A stretch of DNA of 64,000 nucleotides, taken from contig CM022302.1 of the NCBI GenBank assembly GCA_011799875.1, positions 320,520,144 through 320,584,143 of the forward strand, written 5' to 3'. Position 1 is the first letter of the stretch. The number at the start of each line of letters is the position of its first letter. The notes below the pieces were generated by a model. That model was not told the DNA's origin. It searched no databases and was given only the letters and a program-made list of their open reading frames with translations. The stretch is from Thinopyrum elongatum (Eukaryota; Streptophyta; Magnoliopsida; Poales; Poaceae). The position numbers and the translations under genes are program-made. Shown here piece after piece: positions 21,932 to 32,725 of this stretch.

Positions 21932-23184
21932 CTATGTGTAGATGATATGCACGAGTAGAACACAAAGAGTTGTGGGCGGTGATCGTCATACTGCTTACCA
22001 CCAATGTCTTATTTTGATTCGGCAGTATTGTTGGATGAAGCGGCCCAGACCAACCTTACATGACCACGTTCATGAGACCGGTTCCACCGACAGACATGCA
22101 ACTAGTTTTGCATAAAGGTGGCTGGCCGGTGTCTGTTTCTCCTACTTTAGTTGAATCGAATTTGCCTGCGGCCGGTCCTTGTTGAAGGTTAAAACAACAA
22201 ACTTGATAAATCACCGTTGTGGTTTTGATGCGTAGGTAAGGACGGTTCTTGCTAGAAGCCCGTAGCAGCCACGTAAAACTTGCAACAACAAAGTAGAGGA
22301 CGTCTAACTTGTTTTTGCAGGGCATGTTGTGATGTGATATGGTCAAGACATGATGTGATATACGTTGTTGTATGAGATGATCATGTTTTGTAAGTTATCG
22401 ACAACTGCTAGGAGCCTTATGGTTGTCGCTTTATTGTATGAAATGCAAACGCCATGTAATTGCTTTACTTTATCACTATGCGTTAGCGATAGTTGTAGAA
22501 GCAATAGTTGGCGAGACGACCACGACGCAACGATGGAGATCAAGGTGTCGAGCCGGTGATGATGGAGATCATGACGGTGCTTTGGAGATGGAGATCAAAA
22601 GCACGAGATGATGATGGCCATATCATGTCACATATTTTGATTGCATGTGATGTTTATCTTTTATGCATCTTGTTTTGCTTAGTACGATGGTAGCATTATA
22701 AGATGATCCCTTAACTAAAATTTCAAGGTATAAGTGTTCTCCCTGAGTTTGCACCGTTGCGACAGTTCTTCGTGCTGAGACACCATGTGATGATCGGGTG
22801 TGATAGGCTCTACGTTCACATACAACGGGTGCAAGACAGTTTTGCACATGCGGAATACTCGAGTTAAACTTGACGAGCCTAGCATGTACAGACATGGCCT
22901 CGGAACACTGGAGACCGAAAGGTCGAACGTGAATCATATAGTAGATATGATCAACATAGAGATGATTACCATTGATGACTACTCCATCTCACGTGATGAT
23001 CGGACATGGTTTAGTTGATTTGGATCACGTATCATTTAGATGACTTGAGGGATGACTATCTAAGTGGGATTTCTTAAGTAATTTGATTAATTGAACTTAA
23101 TTTATCATGAACTTAGTCCTGATAGTATTTGCAAATTATGTTATAGATCAATAGCTCATGTTGTAGCTCCCCTATGTTTTTGAT
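21932..23184 (+). other. Cop-1 untranslated leader
   Basis: About 1.25 kb between the PBS and gag without a credible gene. Long leaders are usual in the Angela/BARE group and may hold packaging and dimerisation signals. I see no clear motif. Confidence 0.55.
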
Positions 23185-23990
23185 ATGTTCCTAGAGAAAA
23201 CTAAGTTGAAAGGTGATAGTAGCAATGATGCGGACTGGGTCCGTGATCTGAGGATTATCCTCATTGCTGCATAGAAGAATTATGTCCTTGATGCATCGCT
23301 GGGTGACCGACCTATTGCAGGAGCAGATGCAGACGTTATGAACGTTTGGCAAGCTCGATATGATGACTACTTGATAGTTTAGTGCGCCATGCTTTACGGC
23401 TTAGAATCGGGGCTTCAAAGACGTTTTGAAACGCCACGGAGCATATGAGATGTTCCAAGAGCTGAAATTGGTATTTCAGACTCATGCCCGTGTCAAGAGG
23501 TATAAGATCTCTGACAAGTACTTTGCCTACAAGATGGAGGAGAAGAGCTCAGCTAGTGAGCATGTGCTCAGAATGTCTGGGCACTACAATCGCTTGAATC
23601 AAGTGGGAGTTAATCTTCCAGATAAAATAGTGATTGACAGAGTTCTCTAGTCACTATCACCAAGCTACTAGAACTTAGTGATGAACTATAATGTGCAAGG
23701 GATAACGAAAAAGATTCCTGAGCTCTTCGCGATGCTGAAATCGGCGAAGGTGGAAATCAAGAAAGAGCATCAAGTGTTGATGGTTAACAAGACCACTAGT
23801 TTCAAGTAAAAGGGCAAAGGAAAAGAAAGGGAACTTCAAGAAGAATGACAAGAAAGTTGCCACTCCCATGAAGAAGCCCAAAGCTAGACCCAAGCCTGAA
23901 ACTGAGTGCTTCTACTGCAAAGTAAATGGTCACTGGAAGCGGAACTGCCCCAAATACTTGGCGGATAAGAAGGATGGCAAAGTGAACACA
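23185..23990 (+). pseudogene. gag: Cop-1 gag, broken
   Basis: This encodes the capsid protein with a C-terminal nucleocapsid. The ATG at 23185 opens a frame whose N-terminus has the FLEKTKLKGD block. In-frame TAG codons occur in the first 200 bases, and the frame shifts before 23426. The middle part (23426-23650) includes an EHVLRMSGHYN block. The zinc knuckle C-X2-C-X4-H-X4-C is intact at 23907-23948. The frame ends in a lysine-rich stretch running into protease. Confidence 0.85.
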
Positions 23991-24380
23991 GTATATTTGA
24001 TATACATATTATTGATGTGTACTTTACTAGTGTTCATAGTAACCCCTGGGTATTTGATACCGGTTCAGTTGCTAAGATTAGTAACTCGAAACAGGAGTTG
24101 CAAAATGAACAAAGACTAGTTAAGGGCGAGGTGACGATGTGTGTTGGAAGTGATTCCAAGGTTGATAAGATCACCATCGCACACTCCCTCTACCTTCGGG
24201 ATTAGTGTTGGACCTAAATAAATGTTATTTGGTGTTTGCGTTGAGCATGAATATGATTGGATCATATTTATTGCGATACGGTTATTCATTTAAATCAGAG
24301 AATAATTGTTGTCCTGTTTACATGAATAAAACCTTCTATGGTCATACACCCAATGTAAATGGTTTATTGAATCTCGATCG
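23991..24380 (+). pseudogene. pol: Cop-1 aspartic protease region, broken
   Basis: The active site DTG is intact at 24056-24064, within a WVFDTGSVAKI-like context. Frames change between 24017 and 24205. The downstream block with YSFKSENN (about 24283) matches the usual linker to integrase. The protease would cut gag-pol. Confidence 0.75.
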
Positions 24381-24382
24381 TA

Positions 24383-25258
24383 GTGATACACATATTCATA
24401 ATATTGATGCCAAAAAGATGGAAAGTTGATAATGATAGTGAAACATATTTGTGGCACTGCCGTTTAGGTCATATTGGTGTAAAGCGCATGAAGAAACTCC
24501 ATGCGGATGGAATTTTGGAATCACTTGATTATGAATCATTTGATGCTTGCAAACCATGCCTCATGGGCAAGATGACTAAAACTCCGTTCTCCGGAACAAT
24601 GGAGCGAGCTAATAACTTATTGGAAATAATACATACCGATGTATGCGGTCCGATGAGTGTTGAGGCACGTGGCAGGTATCGTTATTTTCTGACCTTCACA
24701 GATAATTTGAGCAGATATGGATATATCTACTTAATGAAACACAAGTCTGAAACATTTCAAAAGTTCAAAGAATTTCAGAGTGAAGTGGAGAATCATCGTA
24801 ACAAGAAAATAACGTTTCTACGATCTGATCATGGAGGCGAATATTTGAGTTACGAGTTTGGCCATCATTTAAAACAATGTGGAATAGTTTCACAACTCAC
24901 GCCACCTGGAACACCACAGCGTAATGGTGTGTCCGAACGTCGTAAATTAGATATGGTGCGATCTATGATGTCTCTTACCGATTTACCACTATTGTTTTGG
25001 GGTTATGCATTAGAGACAGTTGCATTCACGTTAAATAGGGCACCGTCTAAATCCGTTGAGACGACACCGTATGAACTATGGTTTGGCAAGAAACCTAAGC
25101 TGTCGTTTCTTAAAGTTTGGGGACGCGACGCTTATGTCAGAAGGCTTCAGCCTGATAAGCTCAAACCTAAATCGGAGAAGTGCATCTTCATAGGATACCC
25201 TAAAGAAACAATTGGGTACACCTGCTACCACAGATCCGAAGGCAAGCTTTGTTGCTAA
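24383..25258 (+). pseudogene. pol: Cop-1 integrase, long open frame with a 3-residue deletion
   Basis: Integrase joins element DNA to the chromosome. The GAG-pre-integrase zinc finger is present (HCRLGH with CKPC downstream). The DDE triad is intact: Asp 24638-24640, Asp 24827-24829, Glu 24935-24937. Just after the Glu, three residues usual in this family between the two Arg and Leu-Asp are missing. The C-terminal part includes the WFGKKPKLSF block. The frame stops at 25256-25258, where related elements read on into RT, so the polyprotein is cut. Confidence 0.85.
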
Positions 25259-25543
25259 GAATGGAACCTTTCTAGAGAAGGAGTTTCTCTCGAAAGAAGT
25301 GAGTGGGAGGAAAGTAGAACTTGATGAGGTAGCACATTTGAGAAAGTAGAACTTGATGAGGTACCTTCTCTCGAATTGGAAAGTAGCACATCTAAGAAAT
25401 CCGTTCCTGTGATGCCTACACCAACTAGAGAGGAAGCTAATGATAATGATCATGAAACTTCAGATCAAGTTACTACTGGACCTCGTAGGTCAAACAGACG
25501 TTCCGCACCAGAGTGGTACGGTAATCTTGTTCTGGAAGTCATG
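25259..25543 (+). pseudogene. pol: Cop-1 integrase-RT linker with a small duplication
   Basis: A phrase encoding lysine-valine-glutamate-leucine-aspartate-glutamate appears twice (25314-25330 and 25342-25361), indicating a local tandem duplication. The sequence then leads into the acidic linker preceding RT. Confidence 0.55.
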
Positions 25544-26640
25544 TTACTAGACCATAATGAACCTACGAACTATGAAGAAGCTATGATAAGCCCAGATTCC
25601 GATAAATGGCTTGAGGCCATGAAATCTGAGATATGATCCATGTATGAGAACAAAGTATGGACTTTGGTTGACTTGCCCAATGATCAGCGAGCCATTGAGA
25701 ATAAATGGATCTTCAAGAGGAAGATGGACGCTGATGGTAGTGTTACTATCTAAAAAGCTCGAATTGTCGCAAAAGGTTTTCGACAAGTTCAAGGTGTTGA
25801 CTACGATGAGATTTTCTCACTCGTATCGATGCTTAAGTCTGTCCGAATCATGTTAGCAATTGCCGCATTTTATGAAATCTGGCAAATGGATGTCAAAACT
25901 GCATTCCTTAATGGATTTATTAAAGAAGAGTTGTATATGATGCAACCAGAAGGTTTTGTCAATCCTAAAGGTGCTAACAAAGTGTCCAAGCTCTAGCGAT
26001 CCATATATGGACTGGTGCAAGCATCTCAGAGTTGGAATATACGCTTTGATGAGTTGATCAAAGCATATAGTTTTATACAGACTTGCGGTGAAGCCTGTAT
26101 TTACAAGAAAGTGAGTGGGAGCACTACAGCCTTTCTGATAAGTATATGTGAATGACATATTGTTGATCGGAAATGATGTAGAATTTTCTGGAAAGCATAA
26201 AGGAGTGTTTGAAAGGTGTTTTTCAAAGAAAGACCTCGATGAAGCTGCTTACATATTGGGCATCAAGATCTATAGAGATAGATCAAGATGCTTGATAAAA
26301 CTTTCGATGAGTACATACCTTGACAAGATTTTGAAGAAGTTCAAAATGGATTAGTCAAAGAAAGGGTTCTTGCCTGTGTTGCAAGGTGTGAAGTTGAGTA
26401 AGACTCAAAGCCCGACCACAGCAGAAGATAGAGAGAGAATGAAAGTCATTCCCTATGCCTTAGCCATAGGTTCTATAAAGTATGCCATGATGTATACCAG
26501 ACCTATTGTGTACCTTACCATGAGTTTGGCAAGGGGGTACAATAGTGATCCAGGAGTAGATCACTGGACAGCGGTCAAAATTATCCTTAGTTACCTAAGA
26601 GGACTAAGGAAATGTTTCTCGATTATGGAGGTGATAAAGA
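25544..26640 (+). pseudogene. pol: Cop-1 reverse transcriptase, multiple stops and altered active site
   Basis: RT copies the element RNA. Recognisable blocks are NKWIFKRKMDADGS, QMDVKTAFLNG and IYGLVQASQSWN. Stops lie at 25634-25636, 25751-25753, about 25994 and 26343-26345, with a frame change near 26140. The catalytic box normally YVDD reads YVND (26145-26156), replacing the first catalytic Asp with Asn. The enzyme could not be active even if the stops were ignored. Confidence 0.85.
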
Positions 26641-27007
26641 GTTCGTCGTAAAGAGTTACGTCAATGCTAGCTTTGACACTGATCTAGATGACTCTAAGTC
26701 TGAATCAAGATACGTATTGAACGTGCGAGCAATTAGCTAGAGTAGCTCCATGTAGAGCATTGTAGACATAGAAATTTGCAAAAATACATACGGATCTGAA
26801 TGTGGCAGACCCGTTAACTAAACTTCTCTCACAAGCAAAACATGATCACACCTTAGTACTTTTTGGGTGTTAATCACATAGCAATGTGAACTAGAGTATT
26901 GACTCTAGTAAACCCTTTGGGTGTTGGTCACATGGCGGTGTGAACTATTGGTGTTAAATCAAATAGCGATGTGAACTAGATTATTCACTCTAGTGCAAGT
27001 GGCAGAC
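26641..27007 (+). pseudogene. pol: Cop-1 RNase H remnant and 3' spacer
   Basis: The VVKSYVNASFDTD block at about 26645-26690 marks the RNase H start; here too an Asp of the usual VDASF motif reads Asn. The rest is decayed. A repeated phrase GGGTGTT...CACATGGCG/CACATAGCAATGTGAACTA occurs at 26866-26990. The bases before 27008 (AAGTGGCAGAC) are the polypurine tract. Confidence 0.65.
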
Positions 27008-28771
27008 TGAAGGAAATATGCCCTAGAGGCAATAATAAAGTTGTTATTTTATATTTCCTTATATCATGATAAATGTTTATTATTCATGCTAGAATTGTAT
27101 TAACCGGAAACATGATACATGTGTGGATACATAGACAAAACACCGTGTCCCTAGTAAGCCTCTACTAGGCTAGCTCGTTAATCAAAGATGGTTAAGTTTC
27201 CTAACCATAGACATGTGTTGTCATTTGATGAACGGGATCACATCATTAGGAGAATGATGTGATGGAAAAGACCCATCCGTTAGCTTAGCATAATGATCGT
27301 TTAGTTTTATTGCTATTGCTTTCTTCATGTCAAATACATATTCCTTCGACTATGAGATTATGCATCTCCCGGATACCGGAGGAATGCCTTGTGTGCTATC
27401 AAACGTCACAACGTAACTGGGTGATTATAAATATGCTCTACAGGTATCTCTGAAGGTGTTTGTTGGGTTGGCATAGATCGAGATTAGGATTTGTCACTCC
27501 GAGTATCGAAGAGGTATCTTTGGGCCCTCTCGGTAATGCACATCATAAGAAGCCTTGCAAGGAAAGTGACTAATGAGTTAGTTGCAGGATGATGTATTAC
27601 GGAACGAGTAAAGAGACTTGCCGGTAACGAGATTGAACTAGGTATGAAGATACCGACGATCGAATCTCGGGCAAGTAACATAACGATGACAAAGGGAATA
27701 ATGTATGTTGTCATAACGGTTCGACCGATAAAGATCTTCGTAGAAAATGTGGGAGCTAATATGAGCATCCAGGTTCCGCTATTGGTTATTGAACGGAGAG
27801 GTGTCTCGGTCATGTCTACATAGTTCTTAAACCCGTAGGGTCCGCACGCTTAACGTTCGATGACGATATTGTATTATATGAGTTATGTGATTTGGTGATC
27901 GAATGTTGTTCGGAGTCCCGGATGAGATCACGGACATGACGAGGAGTCTCGAAATGGTTGAGAGGTAAAGATTGATATATAGGACGATGGTATTTGGACA
28001 CCAGAAGTGTTTCGGGATGCACCGGGTACTTATCGGGTCACCGGAAGGGGTTCCGGGCACCCCCGGTAAAAGATATGGGCCTTATGGGTCAAGAGGGGAA
28101 ACACACCAGCCACAAAGGGGCTGGTGCGCCCCCCCCCATATGGTCTGTCCAAATTGGAGAAGGAAAGGGGAAGGAGGAAAGGAAAAAGGGAATATGATTG
28201 CCCCTTCCCCCTCTTCCCTTCCTACTCCGAATAGGAATAGGAGAGGGGGGTTGGCCGAATTGGGAGAGGACCCCAAGTAGGATTCCTCCTACTTGGGGCG
28301 CCCCCTTGGCTGCCTCTCCTCCCCTCCAACCTATATATATGTGGGGAGGGGGGCGCCTAGAACACACAATAACAACTGTTAGCCATGTGCGGCGCTCCCC
28401 TACACAGTTAACACCCCCGGTCATATTGTCTCAGTGCTTAGGCGAAGCCCTGCGCAGATCACTTCACCATCACTGTCACCACGCCATCATGCTGACGGAA
28501 CTCATCTACTTCCTCGACACCTTGCTGGATCAAGAGGGCAAGGAACATCATCGAGCTGAACATGTGCAGAACTCGGAGGTGCCGTACGTTCGGTACTTGA
28601 TCGGTCGGAGCTAGAAGAAGTTCGACTACATCAACCGCGTTGTCAAACGCTTCCGCTTTTGGTCTACGAGGGTACGCAGACACACTCTCCCCTCTCATTG
28701 CTATCATCTCCTAGATAGATCTTGCGTGAGCGTAGGAATATTTTTGAAATTGCATGCTACATTTCCCAACA
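27008..28771 (+). repeat. Cop-1 3' LTR (1764 bp)
   Basis: It begins TGAAGGAAATATGCCCTAG and ends TACATTTCCCAACA. It is colinear with the 5' LTR at 20153-21913 along its full length, with scattered single-base differences. Confidence 0.93.
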
Positions 28772-29220
28772 ATACAATCCATAGATTCATTAAAAGAAGT
28801 GTACAACGCAATGAAAACAGAATCTGTCAAAAACAGAACAGTCTATAGTAATTCAAACAATGACCATACTTCTGTAACTCCAATTTTTTTGAATACTTAG
28901 GAAAACATGGGCAATTTTTATATCAGTAATGTGTAAAAAAAAATCAGAATTTTATGACTCGCCAGCAAATTTTAACAATTCTGCTACTGGACGCAAATGT
29001 TTCTTTTTTTGCACAGAATCAATGCAACTACCAACCAAATCATCCCAAAGGCTTTACTTGGCACAAAACTAATTTACACACAAAAACACAACCATAACAG
29101 TAGCATAATTGTTTGCTCACCAAAAAAACATCGAAGGAACAAGAAAATTAAGATAACCATTGCGTTGCCTCCGAACTAGCGGTATCGTTTTACACCCCTA
29201 GCTAGGCGTGATGCATAGTT
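28772..29220 (-). mobile_element. Ath-C internal sequence, non-coding part
   Basis: AT-rich sequence between Cop-1 and the gag remnant. It has no credible reading frame. Confidence 0.55.
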
Positions 29221-29774
29221 TCAAGTGTTGTCATCTTTAGTTTTGATAATTTTTGTCTTAAACACGGGAGGTTCTTTAGGCTTCCCATTATTCTCAAGAA
29301 ATGAGGAAATTTTAATATATAAAATATCCAACCGCTTAATACAAAGGGTAATCAAAGTGTTCATGCGATTGAGGTTTCCACTAGTATTTTTGAGAGGTTC
29401 ATTAGACTTTTGCAACTCAATTTTTTTTTTCTGCATATCACCCAATTTGTCTAATATTTTAATCCCCTCTTGAGTAAAAACAAATCCCATTTGCGGTGGT
29501 GGAACCCCCAATATACCCTCTATTATTTCATAGGCAATATTGGCATCACTCTCAATAAAATTCCCTTTTGCGGCAAAATCCAAAAGTTGTCTATGATGCA
29601 TGGTTAAACCTATATAAAATTGCGAAGCAAAATTTTTACATCCCCTTTTATAGTGCAAACACGGTAAGATTCCATTAACCTATACCAAGCATCTTTCAGA
29701 TTTTCTCCTTGTTTCTGCTTGAAGTAGAGAACTTCAAAATCTGGTGACAAAGAAGGGGTAGTTATGCTAGTCAT
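29221..29774 (-). pseudogene. gag: Ath-C gag remnant
   Basis: Minus-strand ATG at 29774. The first frame holds the ENLKDAWYRL block typical of plant gag. A frame change at about 29640 leads into a frame with YIGLTMHHRQLLDFAAKG and a coiled region rich in Lys/Leu ending at 29221. It is much shorter than Ath-B gag, because the rest was lost or diverged, and is clearly different in sequence from Ath-A/B gag. The open sequence upstream of 29774 to 29867 is probably leader. Confidence 0.7.
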
Positions 29775-29985
29775 GATGGCAAGGCAAGCAAGAGAACTAA
29801 TGAACAAGCAAACAAGCAAATCAAAAGGCAAACGCGAAGAAGGCAAATATAATTTTTTTTTTTGCAATTTTTGTGAAAACTTTTTTAGAAGTGGGGGAGA
29901 TGAAAATGAGAGGAAAATAGCAAATAATGTAAATGCAAGGAGATGAAATTTTATGTGCAGGTACTTTATAGATGTTGATGATGTC

Positions 29986-30003
29986 TCCCCGGCAACGCCG
30001 CCA
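29986..30003 (-). other. Ath-C primer binding site
   Basis: The minus-strand reading is TGGCGGCGTTGCCGGGGA, one base different from the Ath-A site of tRNA-Asp type. It lies 27 bases inside the LTR end at 30031, which fixes the minus orientation of Ath-C. Confidence 0.8.
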
Positions 30004-30030
30004 GAAATTCTTCCTACTACTTGTGAGCTG

Positions 30031-31244
30031 TGTTGGGATTTCCCCGAAGAGGAGGGGATGATGCAGTATAGTAGAGATAAGTATTTCCCTCAGTTAAGAA
30101 CCAAGGTTATCAATACAGTAGGAGAATCACACAACACCTCGTTAGCAGTACATGCACACAAAATAACAAATACTTGCACCCAACGTGGACAAGGTTGTCA
30201 ATCCCTTGACGATTACTTGCAAGATTAAATTTTGTAGTGCTAGATAGATAGATAGATAAAATATAAAATAAAATAAATGAAGAAAAATTGCAACAAGGTA
30301 TTTTTGGATTTTAATATATGATAAAAGTAGACCCGGGCCATAGTTTTCACCAGAGGCTTTTCTATTGAAAATAGCATACAGTGGATAAACAAATTACTAT
30401 TGGGCAATTGATAGAAAAGCAAATAATCATGACGATATCCAAGGCTATGAACATGTATATAGGCATCATGTCCGAGACAAGTAGACCGAGTCCTGCCTTA
30501 ATTTACTACTATTACTCCACACATCGACCGCTATCCAACATGCATCTAGAGTATTAAATTCATAAAGAACGGAGTAACGCCTTAAGCAAGATGACATGAT
30601 GTAGACAAAGTAAACTCACGCATGAATACACCCCATCTTTTTATCCTTAATGGCAATGATATAAATATGTGTCATGTCCCTTTATGTCACTAGGATTGAG
30701 CACCGCAAGATCGAACCCATCACAAAGCACCTCTCCCATTGCAAGAAAAATCAATCTAGTTGGCCAAACCAAATCAATAGATCGGAGATAAATACAAAGT
30801 TATAATAATCATGCATAAAAGAATTCAAAGAAAACTCAAATAATATTCATGGATAATCTGATCATAAACTCACAATTCATCGAATCCCAACAAACACACC
30901 GCAAAAAGTGATTACATCGAATAGACCTCCAAGAACATCGAGGAGAACATTGTATTAAAGATCAGAGAGTGAGTGAGAGAGAGAGAGAGGAGGCCATCTA
31001 GCAACTAACTATGGACCCGTAGGTCTATGGTAAACTACTCACACATCATCGGAAGGGCAGCAAGGTTGATGTAGAGCCCCTCCGGCAGAGTGCAGGAAAA
31101 GGCCTCTAGATGAGATCTCGCAAGAACATAAACTTGCGGCGGTGGAAAAAGTGTTTTGGGTGGATCTCTATTGGTTTCCTGAATTTAGAAAATTTGTAGA
31201 GGCAAAATTAGGTCAAACAGAGCAAAGGTGGGCCCACGAGGCAC
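30031..31244 (-). repeat. Ath-C 5' LTR, left part
   Basis: On the plus strand it starts TGTTGGGATTTCCCCGAAG and continues to the Ath-B insertion. The last five bases GGCAC are duplicated at 40144-40148. It contains a TAGA repeat (about 30241-30257) and a GA repeat (about 30966-30989). Ath-K (46866 onward) belongs to the same LTR type. Confidence 0.85.
30966..30989. repeat. GA microsatellite in the Ath-C LTR
   Basis: Short GA/GTGA run. A longer GA run occupies the matching place in the Ath-K LTR (52459-52493). Confidence 0.8.
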
Positions 31245-32647
31245 TGATATGTCTCCATCGTATCTACTTTTCCAAACTCTTTTGCCCTTGTTTTGGACTC
31301 TAATTTGCATGATTTGAATGGAACTAACCCGGACTGACGCTGTTTTTAGCAGAATTGCCATGGTGTTATTTTTGTGCATAAATAAAAGTTCTTAGAATGA
31401 CCTGAAACTTCACAGAGATCATTTTTGGAATTAATAAAAAATATTGGTGAAAGAATCAACAGAAGGGGGCCCACACCCTGTCCACAAGGGTGGGAGGCGC
31501 GCCCACCCCCAGGGCGCGCCATCCGTCCTTGTGGGCCCCCTGGACCTCCACCGACCTCAACTCCAACTCCATATATTCATGTTCGGGGAGAAAAAAATCA
31601 AAGAGAAGGATTCATCGCGTTTTACGATACAGAGCCACCGCCACCTCCTGTTCTTCCTCGGGAGGGCAGATCTGGAGTCCGTTCGGGGCTCCGGAAAGGG
31701 GAAATCGTCGCCATCATCATCATCAACCATCCACCATCACCAATTTCATGATGCTCACCACCGTGCATGAGTAATTCCATCATAGGCTTGCTGGATGGTG
31801 ATGGTTTGGATGAGATTTGCCATGTAATCGAGTTAGTTTTGTTAGGGTTTGATCCCTAGTATCCATTATGTTCTAAGATTGATGTTGCTATTACTTTGCT
31901 ATGCCTAATGCTTGTCACTAGGGCCCGAGTGCCATGATTTCAGATCTGAACCTATTATGTTTTCATGAATATATTCGTGTTCTTGATCCTATCTTGCAAG
32001 TTATAGTCTCCTACTACGTGTTATGATCCGGCAACTCCGAAGTGACAATAATCAAGACACTTCCCTGTGATGACCGTAGTTTGAGGAGTTCATGTATTCA
32101 CTAAGTGCTAATGCTTTGGTCCGATACTCTATTAAAAGGAGGCCTTAATATCCCTTAGTTTCCAATAGGACCCCGCTGCCACGGGAGGGTAGGACAAAAG
32201 ATGTCATGCAAGTTCTTTTCCATAAGCACGTCTGACTATATTCGGAATACATACCTACATTATATTGATGAATTGGAGCTAGTTCTGTGTCACCCTATGT
32301 TATAACTGTTGCATGATGAATGCCATCCGACATAATTATCCATCATTGATCCATTGCCTACGAGCTTTTCACATATTGTTCTTTGCTAAGTTACTTTTTC
32401 GTTGCCACTGTTATAATTGCTACAAAACTGCTACTATTACTTTTGCCACCGTTACCGTTACTTCCATACTACTTTGCTACTAAATACTTTGCTGCAGATA
32501 TTAAGTCTTTCAGGTGTGGTTGAATTGACAACTGAGCTGCTAATACTTGAGAATATTCTTTGGCTCCCCTTGTGTCGAATCAATAAATTTGGGTTGAATA
32601 CTCTACCCTCGAAAACTGTTGCGATCCCCTATACTTGTGGGTTATCA
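31245..32647 (+). repeat. Ath-B 5' LTR (1403 bp)
   Basis: It begins TGATATGTCTCCATCG and ends CTTGTGGGTTATCA. It is the same family as the Ath-A LTR. A TATA-like ATATATT lies at about 31570. Confidence 0.92.
31465..31540 (+). repeat. Hairpin module in the Ath-B 5' LTR
   Basis: Outer arms GGGGGCCCAC (31465-31474) and GTGGGCCCCC (31531-31540) and inner arms CCACAAGG (31482-31489) and CCTTGTGG (31527-31534) pair around AGGCGCGCC and GGGCGCGCC. This is the most regular copy in the window. Confidence 0.85.
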
Positions 32648-32658
32648 AGACCTTTTTC

Positions 32659-32676
32659 TGGCGGCGTTGCTAGGGA
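32659..32676 (+). other. Ath-B primer binding site, altered
   Basis: TGGCGGCGTTGCTAGGGA is in the same position as the Ath-A tRNA-Asp-type site but differs at three bases, which would weaken priming. Confidence 0.75.
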
Positions 32677-32725
32677 GGATAGCTCTATTCTCTGAGTCAC
32701 TTGGGATTTATATCTATTGATCACT

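Larger units (their letters stand above)
20153..28771 (+). mobile_element. Cop-1: full-length Angela/BARE-type Copia retrotransposon
   Basis: The LTRs are 20153-21913 and 27008-28771. Perfect target duplications ATACA lie at 20148-20152 and 28772-28776. The internal order is gag, protease, integrase, RT, RNase H, which defines Ty1/Copia. In one 120-base stretch I compared (20641 and 27495 onward) the two LTRs differ at four positions, so the copy is not recent. Gag, integrase and RT all carry breaks, so it is not autonomous now. It inserted into the internal part of Ath-C. Confidence 0.93.

Noticed and set aside
26866..26990. Repeated phrase resembling a CRISPR-like array
   Set aside because: Only three irregular copies with unequal spacing lie in the 3' spacer of a Copia element in a plant genome; it is ordinary internal duplication.
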